Source: Curvibacter sp. (GTDB lineage: Bacteria > Pseudomonadota > Gammaproteobacteria > Burkholderiales > Burkholderiaceae_C). From it: 64,000 bases of DNA. Below the pieces are notes generated by a model. It was not told the DNA's origin and searched no databases. It was given only the letters and a program-made list of their open reading frames with translations. Of this stretch, positions 1 through 8,245 are shown piece by piece. The stretch is from positions 1 to 64,000 of the forward strand of contig JADCGR010000018.1 in NCBI GenBank assembly GCA_020248905.1. Direction: 5' to 3'. How positions within the stretch are numbered: the stretch's first letter is position 1; each line of letters begins with the position of its first letter. The position numbers and the translations under genes are program-made.

Positions 1-68
1 ATGGCCACTTGTGCTTTGAACGCAGGGGTATGCGTGCGCCGTGTACGCCGCGCTGATTTCTTGACCAT
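1..68 (-). CDS. IS3-type transposase OrfA, N-terminal part only
   Basis: Read from an ATG at 66-68 on the minus strand, the frame gives MVKKSARRTRRTHTPAFKAQ and then runs off the window. This is the typical start of IS3-family OrfA helix-turn-helix proteins, a basic segment followed by a THSPAFKAQVAL-like motif. A GGAG ribosome binding site lies 7 bases upstream. In this family OrfA is normally joined to the DDE-domain OrfB by programmed frameshifting, but that part is not visible here. Only about 22 codons are present, so the exact element cannot be named. Confidence 0.65.
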   Translation of the reverse strand, partial: MVKKSARRTRRTHTPAFKAQVA

Positions 69-124
69 CAAAAACTCCTGTCTGCCAGACCATCCTCGGC
101 CCGGCTTTGTGTCTGGAGTTTCCA
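1..124 (-). mobile_element. End of an IS3-like insertion sequence, running off the left edge
   Basis: The left edge carries the 5' end of a transposase OrfA gene on the minus strand. Outside it lies a stretch reading TGGAAACTCCAGACA on the minus strand from about position 124, which begins with the TG typical of IS3-family termini. The outer boundary near 124 is inferred from this resemblance only, because the second end and any target-site duplication lie outside the window. Confidence 0.5.
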
Positions 125-454
125 CTTATAGCGCTGTTCAGATTTGCGGAGCCACTTCTGAACCGCATGCGCAGACCTCCAGATAGCCAGCCCAAAGTAT
201 GGATTTCCCTCGCCCCGACTGTTTAATCAGTGGTCAACCCGAACCTTTGCGTTTTTCGAGCATCTGAATATGGAGTGTTGTGTGAGGGTTTGCGAATTCT
301 CTCTTTTGATTGAATTTCCTTCGCCGTCCGCATGGCTGATCGGGCGCGCGCCCTGGTGGGCCGCGAGGCCTTCAGAAAGACTGGGCGGGCGTTGCGCCAG
401 GCCGGGCACAACAGATTGACAAGCGCGGGGATCGGCAGCGTCTTCTCGCGTCGG
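125..454. other. Intergenic stretch with no recognised gene
   Basis: This 330-base stretch separates the insertion-sequence end from the stop codon of the hydrolase gene. The open frames across it have no recognisable protein character and partly mirror the hydrolase 3' end. The first part is less GC-rich than the surroundings. No clear terminator or RNA is seen. Confidence 0.5.
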
Positions 455-1474
455 TCAGGCCCGTGCCTTGAGGTGGTCCGGGGCGGGCGCGCATCCTGCA
501 GACAGGGGCGTGGCCTGCGTGTAGCGGTCCACGATGTGCCGCCAGTCATCCGGCCAGGCTTGCAGAGCCTGCCCATCGCAGCGGAAGACCACATCGAGGA
601 ACGCCTTGGACAGGCTCGACGTGGCTGCCTTCACCGCAGGGTTGAGTGACGCGCCACCGGTGAGCGTACGGTCGGTGAAGATGCTGTGCGAGCCCTCGCG
701 GAAAACCGCCAGCAGCTTGCGCGGGTCGGCCACGGCATCGAAAATGGCGACGCGGTCTTCCACGCCCGACACATAACCTGGCAGCTGGATCACATCACCC
801 ACGCAGGTGATGTGCAGTGTGGGCACCGCCACGGCCTCCAGCACGCCGGCCACGCTGGGCTCGGTGTAGAACGGCGGCGCCGAGATCAGCACGGCCGCCC
901 GCACCCGTTCGTCGCGGTAAATCTGCGCCGTGCCGTTGCGCACCACGCGCGCGCCGATGGTCAGCATGGCGGTGTTGGCGCCGTAAGAGTGCCCCGCCAC
1001 AGCGATGCGCGTCGCATCCACAGCCGCCGCGTCGCGCCCCGCTGCGCCCGCGAGCACCTGGTCCAGCGCGAAGCGCAGGTCCTGCACCCGGGCTAGCGCC
1101 TCGGCGTCCTGCGCCGCGCTCCTGAGCCGCTCCCCGATGCCCAGGGGGTTGCCGCGCCACAACGCCGAATCGCTGCCCACGTGCTGCACATGCAAGGACG
1201 CCACGCCTTGCGACGACCAGTATTGCCCCAGGTAGCTGTAGCCCAGCCGCGAGCCGCCCAGCCCGTGCGAGAACAGCACCAGTGGCGCCGGCACACCTGC
1301 GCGGCTGTTTGCGGGCCAGTACAGCCGCGCGGGCACGGCCCGCTCGCGCTGCGCGTCGGTCCAGTCCAGATCGGTCACGGTGTAGGCGGCGCTTTGCGCC
1401 CGGGCTTGCGCAAGAGCTGCCGCCAGCGGTGCAGCCAGCAGCATGCGGTTGAAGATACGTCGGCTCGTGGTCAT
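455..1474 (-). CDS. Secreted alpha/beta hydrolase, dienelactone-hydrolase-like
   Basis: The 339-residue protein starts with a basic n-region, a hydrophobic segment and an AQARAQS cleavage site around residues 21-28, so it is probably exported to the periplasm. The alpha/beta-hydrolase fold is marked by an HGLGG oxyanion-hole motif at 70-74, the nucleophile elbow GHSYG with Ser163, and a likely catalytic His263 in an EGSHSIF context. It resembles the predicted dienelactone-hydrolase group. The substrate is unknown; an ester or a plastic/lipid-like compound is possible but not shown. It stands alone, facing away from no obvious partner. The start is uncertain because the ribosome binding site is weak. 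Confidence 0.8.
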   Translation of the reverse strand: MTTSRRIFNRMLLAAPLAAALAQARAQSAAYTVTDLDWTDAQRERAVPARLYWPANSRAGVPAPLVLFSHGLGGSRLGYSYLGQYWSSQGVASLHVQHVGSDSALWRGNPLGIGERLRSAAQDAEALARVQDLRFALDQVLAGAAGRDAAAVDATRIAVAGHSYGANTAMLTIGARVVRNGTAQIYRDERVRAAVLISAPPFYTEPSVAGVLEAVAVPTLHITCVGDVIQLPGYVSGVEDRVAIFDAVADPRKLLAVFREGSHSIFTDRTLTGGASLNPAVKAATSSLSKAFLDVVFRCDGQALQAWPDDWRHIVDRYTQATPLSAGCAPAPDHLKARA

Positions 1475-1635
1475 GGGCAGAGGTTTTGAAATGGCAGATG
1501 AAATGGCTGCTCAGGCTTTCCTTTTACTCCAAGATTCACAACCCGGTGGTGCCTGAGGCTTACGCAACGCCAAGCATGAGGGTGCCCGGCGCAGCGCATG
1601 GCGGTGTCAAGCGCCATGCGCGCTTGACCATGCGA

Positions 1636-2550
1636 TCAAAAGCGGGCCATGTGGCTTGCAAGTACCGCCAGCTTGTCTGTCTCAAGGTTGTTGCTATTGG
1701 CTACAAATGGATTGCCCGCGCCCGCTTGCACAAAGGTGGCTACGGTGAGCGCCACATACGCGGCTGCAAACACCCAGAGCAGCCGTCTGGCGCTAGTGTC
1801 TTTCAGACGCGTCAGCGACACCAACCAGGCGGCCAGGGGCACAAAGTGCATGGCGTGAATACCGAAGAAGTGCGGCACGCGCAAGTCCCCGGCGCTGCGT
1901 GACCAGTTGACGACGGGCAGCCCGCCCGTGTCGGTCACCAGGGCACCCACCAGGTGCCCTGTGGGCTGGGCGCTCATGTACGCGCCAAACCCAAGGCCTA
2001 GAACCCAGGTCAACACCAGGCCCACAACGATACCGAGCTTCACCACCCCAGCCGCCCGATAGCGAACTGAGCGGGCAATCACAGCGGCTAGCACCAGCGA
2101 GGAGGTAGTGAGCAGCGCGGCGCCCACGCCCATGAGTCTGTACATGGCGATATAAAACTCGCTGGAGCGATTGAAGTGAGACGCAAGCCCCAGCATGCCC
2201 TGCCAGCTGATGTACAGCACTTCAAAGACACCGCAAAACACCGCTGTCCGTGCCAGCGTGTGCACCCAGAAGCCGCGGCGCTCGGCCTCGGGCAGCCCCA
2301 TCAGGAAGACGCACAGGGTCAGCAGGTAGATGCCCACGGACACCTGAAACTTCCATGGCTTGAGCCAAACGCTTACCCCCTGGAAGAGCCGCGTGTCCGT
2401 CTGCAGCAGTATGAGTGTGAAACAAGACATCACCAGCAGGGCAACACCCGTCCAGAACAGCGCGGCCGAGGTGTCACGCATTTGCGCGAGCCAGCCTGCG
2501 AGCGTTTTGGGCCATGTATCGCGGCGCGCTGCGTAGGATCGGGTATGCAT
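1636..2550 (-). CDS. Multi-pass membrane protein of unknown function
   Basis: The 304-residue protein has about eight hydrophobic segments, starting near residue 30, and no recognised catalytic motif. The ATG at 2550 has a good AAGGAAG ribosome binding site. It begins 16 bases after the stop of the ABA4-like gene and is probably co-transcribed with it. A GIHAMHFVPL segment with two histidines lies near residue 230 inside the membrane region and might bind a cofactor or metal; this is speculation. I do not recognise the family. Confidence 0.7.
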   Translation of the reverse strand: MHTRSYAARRDTWPKTLAGWLAQMRDTSAALFWTGVALLVMSCFTLILLQTDTRLFQGVSVWLKPWKFQVSVGIYLLTLCVFLMGLPEAERRGFWVHTLARTAVFCGVFEVLYISWQGMLGLASHFNRSSEFYIAMYRLMGVGAALLTTSSLVLAAVIARSVRYRAAGVVKLGIVVGLVLTWVLGLGFGAYMSAQPTGHLVGALVTDTGGLPVVNWSRSAGDLRVPHFFGIHAMHFVPLAAWLVSLTRLKDTSARRLLWVFAAAYVALTVATFVQAGAGNPFVANSNNLETDKLAVLASHMARF

Positions 2551-2566
2551 CAGGCTTCCTTCGCCG

Positions 2567-3076
2567 TCATGCCGCAGCGGGTGACGGGCGGCGCGCCAGG
2601 CGGTAGATGCCGATCAAGAGCAAGAACAGAAGCAGACCGAGCGGTCCGAACAGGAACGTCATTCCCAGGCAAAGCAGCAGGCCGGCCCTCATCCACCAGG
2701 CCCAGCGCGATGCCGCGTCCGCTCTTGTCACTTCGCGCAAGTAGTCCACTTGCCAGCGCCCCAGCCAGAGATCAAAGGCCAGAAAGTGCATCCATCCTGC
2801 CAGCAGCACGCCGCGGGATTCGAACAGGCGTTCTACGTCAGCCAGCGAGCCGAACCCGCCGTTGGCCTGGCCGAACCACTGCCACATGACCAGCCCATAG
2901 CCCAGGCAAAGCAGGATGGGCAGCAAGCGACCCCCCAGCCACAAAGCCCACGGCGCGATACGCCTGGCAGCCGCGAACCGCAAGGACCAGCCTTGCGCAG
3001 CCGCCCCCAGCCACAGCGCCAGCCAGCCCAGCAGGGCGATACGGTTCGCCCATTCAAACCAAAGATCGGGGTTCAT
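2567..3076 (-). CDS. ABA4-like (DUF4281) membrane protein
   Basis: The 169-residue protein has four predicted membrane segments and the signature LLAGWMHFLAFDLWLGRW in the middle, characteristic of the ABA4/DUF4281 family. ABA4 is required for neoxanthin synthesis in plants, but the bacterial role is not established. The ATG at 3076 is chosen over an upstream start at 3217 because a GGGAGGGCAAGCG ribosome binding site precedes it and the upstream part is not membrane-like. It is the first gene of a two-gene unit with the downstream membrane protein. Confidence 0.8.
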   Translation of the reverse strand: MNPDLWFEWANRIALLGWLALWLGAAAQGWSLRFAAARRIAPWALWLGGRLLPILLCLGYGLVMWQWFGQANGGFGSLADVERLFESRGVLLAGWMHFLAFDLWLGRWQVDYLREVTRADAASRWAWWMRAGLLLCLGMTFLFGPLGLLLFLLLIGIYRLARRPSPAAA

Positions 3077-3352
3077 CGCTTGCCCTCCCGGCGGGATACC
3101 ACAGGGATAGGCAGCGGGCTCAGGGGGGGCGGTACAGAACAGTTGGTCATGCGATGGGCCCAATCGTCGGGTGTTGGCGTTGGTGGCAATTCTGCAGGCC
3201 GTGCGCCGCAAAGGCATCGTCCAGATCTACATGAACTGGATTCAGATATGAATGCAGGCCCGGCAAGGGTAAAGCAGGGCGGCAAGCAATACGGGCATGG
3301 CAACACCCGCATGACCCCCTTGCCAGCGGTGCCCGCTACGCTCGGGGTAACT

Positions 3353-4273
3353 TTATCCTGATGCCCCGCTCAGGTAGGCCCGTACCGCGTCCAGCAGGTA
3401 GTCAAACACCCGCCGTATGCGTGCGCTGCGTCGCATGTCTTCGTGGGCGCAAAGCCAGACTTCCACGGGCAGCGCCACCGCCTCGGGGAGGAGCCGTCGC
3501 AGGCCTTGGCGACCCTGCGCCACGGGTACAAAGACAGCGCCCACCCCCACGCCCGCCTCAATCGCCGTCAGCTGGGCTACGTGCGACGTGGATCGCAGGT
3601 GAAAGTCGTCGTAAGTGAGTGGATGCCCCGCCGCCGCTGAGGCTTCCAGCGCCCTTTGCAGATCGACGCCCCCGATGTAGCGACCCTTCAGGTCGGCAAG
3701 TGTTTCGAGCTTGATTGAACGAATGAAGCTCTCATGGGCAAACAGGCCGATCTCGGACTTGCCCACCGAAACGGCAATCACGTCGTCCTGTTTGGGCCGT
3801 GTGAGCCGCACCGCAACGTCTGCCTCGCGCCGGAGCAGGTTTTCAACCTCATCAGTGGCCTGAATCTCGATCTGCAGCAAGGGCTCTGCCAGCAACAGCG
3901 GCCCGATCAATGCGGGCAGCACCAGCGCACCCATCAACTCGGAAGTGGTCACCCGCACGGTGCCTGAGACCAGGTCGTCCTTGGAGGCCACCGCCGAATC
4001 AAAACTGCCGATGCCCTCTTGCAGGGGGCCGAGCCGCGCGGCCAGCGCGATGGCACGATCAGTGGGTTTCATCCGGCCCGGCAGACGGTCGAACAGCGTT
4101 TCACCCAGAAGCAACTCCAGCTCCCGGACATGTCGGCCCAGCGTGGGCTGCGACAGCCCCAGCTCATCCGCTGCCGCTGTGAGCGTGCCCGCCTCATACA
4201 CAGCCAGAAACGACCGCAGTAGATTCCAGTCGGTCAGCCGGGCAGGGGTGTTGGATTCAGTCTTCCGGGGCAT
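3353..4273 (-). CDS. LysR-family transcriptional regulator
   Basis: The 306-residue protein has an N-terminal winged helix-turn-helix around residues 14-72, with the LysR pattern LTAAADELGLSQPTLGRHVRELE. It is followed by a substrate-binding domain of normal length. It is transcribed divergently from the mipA-like gene, and a palindromic ATGCAT pair lies in the shared intergenic region. It may therefore control itself and that gene, which is an inference from LysR gene layout. The start MPRKTES is preferred over an upstream in-frame ATG because the extra residues are not LysR-like. Confidence 0.9.
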   Translation of the reverse strand: MPRKTESNTPARLTDWNLLRSFLAVYEAGTLTAAADELGLSQPTLGRHVRELELLLGETLFDRLPGRMKPTDRAIALAARLGPLQEGIGSFDSAVASKDDLVSGTVRVTTSELMGALVLPALIGPLLLAEPLLQIEIQATDEVENLLRREADVAVRLTRPKQDDVIAVSVGKSEIGLFAHESFIRSIKLETLADLKGRYIGGVDLQRALEASAAAGHPLTYDDFHLRSTSHVAQLTAIEAGVGVGAVFVPVAQGRQGLRRLLPEAVALPVEVWLCAHEDMRRSARIRRVFDYLLDAVRAYLSGASG

Positions 4274-4297
4274 GGTGGTGAAGGGGAGTATGCACGA

Positions 4298-4316
4298 ATG
4301 CATGCGGTCTATGCAT
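4298..4316. promoter_or_regulatory. Candidate LysR operator, paired ATGCAT
   Basis: Two ATGCAT hexamers, at 4298-4303 and 4311-4316, are separated by 7 bases and form an inverted repeat because each is self-complementary. The site lies 25-43 bases upstream of the lysR start and about 107 bases upstream of the mipA-like start. The position suits an autoregulatory site, but binding is not shown. Confidence 0.35.
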
Positions 4317-4422
4317 GACTGGCCCTTCGCATGGGGGCTGAATCTCTGTAGACTCGTCAGCGCAGACGGGCACTGTGCTAGTCTGTACGTTCTGCGAAGC
4401 AACCCACCTGAAAGACCTGACG

Positions 4423-5262
4423 ATGAACACACCTGTTATCTCCATCACGGCCCCGCAAGCTGCGAGCAAGAAACACGCCGTGCGGTACGCTTTGGCCCGC
4501 AGCCTGCTGTTGCTGGCCTCTGCGGTCACCGGCACAGCCGCCCTGGCCCAGGGCGCGCCCAGAGACTTTTTGGGCGTGGGCGCCATTTCTTTACCCGAGT
4601 TCCAGGGCTCGGCCGACAGGGGCGTAGCGCCCTTCGTCGTGGGGCGCTTTGATTTCGGCGACGCGGGCTCGCTGCGGCTCAATGGGGTGAGCGCGCAATA
4701 CAACCTTTTGAGTGCCAAAAGCGCCTGGGCCGCCGGCCCGCTGGTGGCTTTGCGCCCAGCGCGCGATGACGGCGTGACCGATGAAGTCGTCAAAAAGCTG
4801 CGCAAGGTGGACGCCACCGCCGAGCTCGGGGCGTTTGTGCAGCGCGGCTGGGAGAATGTGGCGGGACGCGGAGACAGCTTGGCGCTGGGGGTGGAGGCGC
4901 GGGGAGGCAAGGGCACACAGGTGTCGCTCACAAGCCTGTACCGCGCACCCCGCTCGGGTGCGCTGCAGCTAGGGGCCGATGCGCGCGTGGACTTTGCCGA
5001 CGACAAGCACATGCAAACCTACTTCTCTGTGGATGCCGACAACAGCACGCGCAGCGGCCTGCCCGTGTATGCGGCTGGCAGCGGCGCCAAAAGTGCCAGC
5101 CTGGGCTTCACGGGCATGTATGACCTGAATCGGGACTGGATGCTGATCGGAAGGCTCGGCTACTCGCGCCTGCTCGGCGACGCCAAAGACAGCCCCATCG
5201 TCCAGCGGCGCGGCGAGGCCGGCGCTGTTTCGCTTGGGCTGGCGGTAGGGTACAGGTTTTGA
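4423..5262 (+). CDS. MipA/OmpV family outer-membrane protein
   Basis: The 279-residue protein has a cleavable signal peptide (RSLLLLASAVTGTAALAQG) and then the alternating polar/hydrophobic pattern of an outer-membrane barrel ending in aromatic F (AVGYRF). The early GVGAISLPEFQGS segment and its overall layout fit MipA/OmpV proteins, which are outer-membrane proteins; E. coli MipA scaffolds murein hydrolase MltA. The start at MNTPV places the signal peptide normally; an upstream ATG at 4375 would add a non-hydrophobic extension. It is probably regulated by the divergent LysR protein. Confidence 0.85.
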   Translation: MNTPVISITAPQAASKKHAVRYALARSLLLLASAVTGTAALAQGAPRDFLGVGAISLPEFQGSADRGVAPFVVGRFDFGDAGSLRLNGVSAQYNLLSAKSAWAAGPLVALRPARDDGVTDEVVKKLRKVDATAELGAFVQRGWENVAGRGDSLALGVEARGGKGTQVSLTSLYRAPRSGALQLGADARVDFADDKHMQTYFSVDADNSTRSGLPVYAAGSGAKSASLGFTGMYDLNRDWMLIGRLGYSRLLGDAKDSPIVQRRGEAGAVSLGLAVGYRF

Positions 5263-5339
5263 TGCCCCTTGAGCCTCATGGAGGCTCATAGAGCCCAGGG
5301 TGTGGAGTACGCTGCGCGCTGTTCTTCCACCAGCGCCCG

Positions 5340-6155
5340 TGGCTCTCTGACGTCCACGGCACGCGCTAGGCCAAGCACCTGCGCGTGGCCGGCGCCCGCT
5401 TAGACGGGCGCCAGATGCAGGGGGTACGCCCCGTCATCACCTCCAAGCCCGCCAAATCCGACACCCAAATCCGACACCCATCACTGAGGCGGCCGCATGG
5501 CCAAGCTGCCTGTTGGCGGCCTGATGTTTGGCATGGGCGACGGCAACCACGAGCGCATCGATGCACAGCGCCTGAACAGCCACCTGGGCAAGTTCCTGCG
5601 CATCCAGCCCGACGGTCGCGTGCCCGCCGACAACCCGTTTGTGAACCGCGAGGGCGCGCTGCCCGAGATCGACACCATCGGCCACCGCAACCCGCAGGGC
5701 GTGGTGATGGTGAACGGCGTGCCCTATGCGCACAAGCACGGCGCGCGCGGCGGCGACGAACTCAACCGCCTTGCGCCTGGCGCCAACTACGGCTGGCCCC
5801 TCACTACCGGCGGCGTGGACTACACCTACGCCCTCATCACCCCCTACCGCAGCCTGCCCGGCATCACCGATCCGCTGACGGAGTGGACGCCCTCCATCGC
5901 ACCGGCTGGGCTGGCCTGGTACGACGGTGCGCTATTTTCCGCCTGGCGCGGCAGCCTGCTGGTGGCCGCGCTGGCCGAGCGCAGCGTGCGCCGGGTGCCC
6001 ATGGTTAACGGAACGCCCGGCGCGCAGGAGCTGCTGTTCAAAGGAACTGGGCAAACGCCTGCGCGACAGCGCGCGTGGGGCCGGATGGCGTGGTCTATCT
6101 GCTGAGGGACAGCCCGCAGGGGCGGGTGTTGAGGGTGGTGCCGGCGGTGTTTTGA
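5340..6155 (+). pseudogene. Decayed PQQ-dependent sugar dehydrogenase (Asd/GDH-B-like)
   Basis: Homologous segments continue in changing frames. An upstream piece HLRVAGARLDGRQMQGV is in one frame after an in-frame TAG at 5367-5369. After a shift near 5485 follows the main block from GGRMAKLP, with PDGRVPADNPFV, GHRNPQG, GARGGDELN and NYGWP, all typical of soluble aldose dehydrogenases. Single-base insertions near 6043 and 6070 then move the frame twice before VGPDGVVYLLRDSPQGR and a stop at 6153-6155. The N-terminal third, including the signal peptide, is missing. The gene cannot make an active enzyme. Confidence 0.8.
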
Positions 6156-6188
6156 GTGGCTCCTTCAGGCGCAAAGCGGGCGCCTTGG

Positions 6189-6596
6189 TCAGGTACGCCG
6201 AGAGACGCGCAAGTGCATGCACAGATAAGCTGCACCTAGCCCGGCAGCGGCCAGAATCAAACCCCAGGAGAGCGGCGAACTGAAGGTCGACAGTGGGTCA
6301 CTGGCCAAACGCCAATGTAGCAGCGCATGAATGATGCAGAACACAGCAAATCCTGAGCGGCTCATGCTTTGTACAAGTTCGCTTCGATGATGCGTCAGCA
6401 TGATGAGCGCCCAGAAGAGTGGTATGTGGAGGGCCGTAAACCACCAGCGGCCCTGCTCGTCGCTCAAGCTGCGTAGTACGTAAAGCAGACGCCATTCAGA
6501 CTGGGTCATCGCGTCTAGTTCGTGAGTGAACATGACGGCGAGCATGAGCTGCACAAGAACCTTTGATGCATTCATCTGAAATCTTTCAAGTTGCAT
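6189..6596 (-). CDS. Small membrane protein, probably DUF6713 family
   Basis: The 135-residue protein has four hydrophobic segments and the motif THELDAM followed by EWRLLYVL, then LHIPLFW, which fits my recollection of DUF6713 proteins. No function is known. It is last in a three-gene unit and its start overlaps the previous gene by 11 bases. A second ATG at 6575 (MNASK) is also plausible and would remove the overlap. Confidence 0.6.
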   Translation of the reverse strand: MQLERFQMNASKVLVQLMLAVMFTHELDAMTQSEWRLLYVLRSLSDEQGRWWFTALHIPLFWALIMLTHHRSELVQSMSRSGFAVFCIIHALLHWRLASDPLSTFSSPLSWGLILAAAGLGAAYLCMHLRVSRRT

Positions 6597-6975
6597 AGTC
6601 TGCCCTGAAATGAAGCAACAAGCCGAAACTCAGTAGCAAGGCCGCGCCCACATCAACCCACATGACTCTAGCGACGGGTAGGCCGTGCGCCTGCGAGGCC
6701 GCGATGATGACGAAGCCCGCCATGCTGATCAGCGCGGCGATACCTGCTGGCCACCGCCAATTTGGGACTGCAACTGCTACAAAGCACGCTGCAGCAAGCA
6801 AGCCAAAGAGCAGTGCGCGGTGCTGCATGAGAATTGTCAAATCTTGGCCATCACCCAGCGTCACGCCGTATGCGCGCTCCAGCATGGAGCGCCCTAGCAA
6901 GCCAGTCAGTGGCAGGACATGGATCAGCCCTGTCACTCCAAAGCTGAGACGAATCAGCCATTCACTGATCATCAT
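6586..6975 (-). CDS. Small four-helix membrane protein of unknown function
   Basis: The 129-residue protein starts MMISEWLIRLSFGVTG and has about four membrane segments and an ILMQHRALLFGLL motif. Similar proteins are sometimes listed under the misleading name phosphopantetheine adenylyltransferase, but no nucleotidyltransferase motif is present here. Two adjacent ATG codons, at 6975 and 6972, follow an AAGGAAAAAG ribosome binding site. It starts 2 bases after the upstream gene stops, so the two are probably translationally coupled. Confidence 0.65.
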   Translation of the reverse strand: MMISEWLIRLSFGVTGLIHVLPLTGLLGRSMLERAYGVTLGDGQDLTILMQHRALLFGLLAAACFVAVAVPNWRWPAGIAALISMAGFVIIAASQAHGLPVARVMWVDVGAALLLSFGLLLHFRADYAT

Positions 6976-6977
6976 AT

Positions 6978-7280
6978 TCACGCTTTTTCCTTGCTCATGA
7001 CGAAATACAGCAACGGTCCGAAGGACCCCGCCAAGGGGGTGACCCCGATCCAAGGCCAGATGCTCCTGCCCGCGCTCTTCGCGTCACGCCACATCAAAAC
7101 CAGGACCAAGGCCAGGGCCAGGGCCAGGGCAATCACCAGGTCGGCAGATATCTGCAGGGACCCGTAACTGTGCGAGATGGCCGAGAAAATCCCAGCGAAC
7201 ACCTCCATCCAGGCAGCGCCGGTCATGATGGCTCCGAGCACAAGCAAGGCAAGTATCAGGCGTGGTTTTTTCACAAGCAT
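6978..7280 (-). CDS. Small DUF2834-like membrane protein
   Basis: The 100-residue protein has three hydrophobic segments and ends GSFGPLLYFVMSKEKA. The MWRDAK and GPLLYF segments resemble DUF2834-type membrane proteins, but the assignment is tentative. ATG at 7280 is preferred because the open frame upstream of it is not protein-like. It leads a three-gene unit of small membrane proteins transcribed away from the XRE regulator gene. The palindrome at 7325-7345 lies in the shared control region. Confidence 0.6.
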   Translation of the reverse strand: MLVKKPRLILALLVLGAIMTGAAWMEVFAGIFSAISHSYGSLQISADLVIALALALALVLVLMWRDAKSAGRSIWPWIGVTPLAGSFGPLLYFVMSKEKA

Positions 7281-7324
7281 TCCTTTGCAAGTGCCTGGAG
7301 TTTGTGCGGCGTTCTGAGTCGGTG

Positions 7325-7345
7325 CAATTACCTGGCAGGTAATTG
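7325..7345. promoter_or_regulatory. Perfect 21-bp palindrome, candidate XRE operator
   Basis: Ten-base arms CAATTACCTG and CAGGTAATTG flank a central G with no mismatch. The site lies between the divergent membrane-protein operon (first start 7280) and the XRE regulator gene (start 7377). Perfect symmetry and position suggest the binding site of a dimeric regulator, most simply the adjacent XRE protein. Confidence 0.55.
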
Positions 7346-7376
7346 GAGCAACGGTGCGGTGTGATTCAATTGCGCT

Positions 7377-8180
7377 ATGGAAACCGTCAGTCCAACTCTC
7401 CGCGACACTTTGCAATCCGCTCGCAAATCGAAGCGGATCAGCCAGCTGGAGTTGGCATTGCGCATGGGCGTGTCGCAGCGGCATGTGAGCTTTGTGGAAA
7501 GCGGACGGGCGCAGCCCAGCCGCGAACTCCTGCTCGCCTGGTTGCAGGAGTTGCAGGCGCCCCTGGCGCTACGCAACGTGGCCTTGCAGCAAGCGGGGTT
7601 TGCGCCGGTGTATCGCGACGGTGAGCTCTCGGATGCGGTGCTCGCTCCGGTACGCGAAGCGCTGGGACGATTGCTTGTGGCGCATGATCCGATGCCAGCG
7701 ATGGTCATGGATGCCGCATGGAACGTGTTGCAGATGAATCGGGGCGCGCAGTGGATGGCGCAGACACTCATGCCCTGGACAGCACATTTGCCGCCTGGCC
7801 AAGGAATCAACTTGCTTGACGCCATGCTTCACCCCGATGGCATGACCCGCCTCATGACCAATCTGGAAGAGGTTGCGCCAGCCATACTCGCGCATTTACG
7901 GGATGACGCCGCCGTCGTGCCCGAGCTCTTGCCCCGTGTGGAGCTACTGGCTACCCAAATGCAGAAGCGATTGGGCAAAAAATCACTCCCCCCTTGGCCC
8001 CGTCAAATGGCTCCGGTGCTCACAACCCGCTTTTCTACGGAGCATGGTGAACTAGCCTTTTTCAGCATGTTTTCCACCTTTGGTACACCCCAGGACATTA
8101 CGCTGGCTTCGCTAAGGGTTGAGCATGTATTTGCGGCGGATGAACACACGCGTACAGTGGTTGCGGCCCAAGTGGGTTAA
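7377..8180 (+). CDS. XRE-family regulator with MmyB-like ligand domain
   Basis: The 267-residue protein has an N-terminal helix-turn-helix at about residues 9-65 (KRISQLELALRMGVSQRHVSFVESG). A C-terminal MmyB-type domain follows, recognisable by VMDAAWNVLQMN and the late FFSMFSTFGTPQDITLASLRVE segment. MmyB-like domains in actinobacterial homologues bind fatty-acid-like ligands; here the ligand is unknown. It is divergent from three small membrane protein genes across a perfect palindrome and probably controls them. Confidence 0.85.
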   Translation: METVSPTLRDTLQSARKSKRISQLELALRMGVSQRHVSFVESGRAQPSRELLLAWLQELQAPLALRNVALQQAGFAPVYRDGELSDAVLAPVREALGRLLVAHDPMPAMVMDAAWNVLQMNRGAQWMAQTLMPWTAHLPPGQGINLLDAMLHPDGMTRLMTNLEEVAPAILAHLRDDAAVVPELLPRVELLATQMQKRLGKKSLPPWPRQMAPVLTTRFSTEHGELAFFSMFSTFGTPQDITLASLRVEHVFAADEHTRTVVAAQVG

Positions 8181-8245
8181 GGTCGCGACTAAGCCAAACA
8201 AGGCATATCGAAAGACTGCTTCCGCTGCTTCGAAGTCGTCTACTC

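Noticed and set aside
1-186. A 61-codon plus-strand frame at the left edge
   Set aside because: It is antisense to the clear IS3-type OrfA start on the minus strand and has no protein character of its own.
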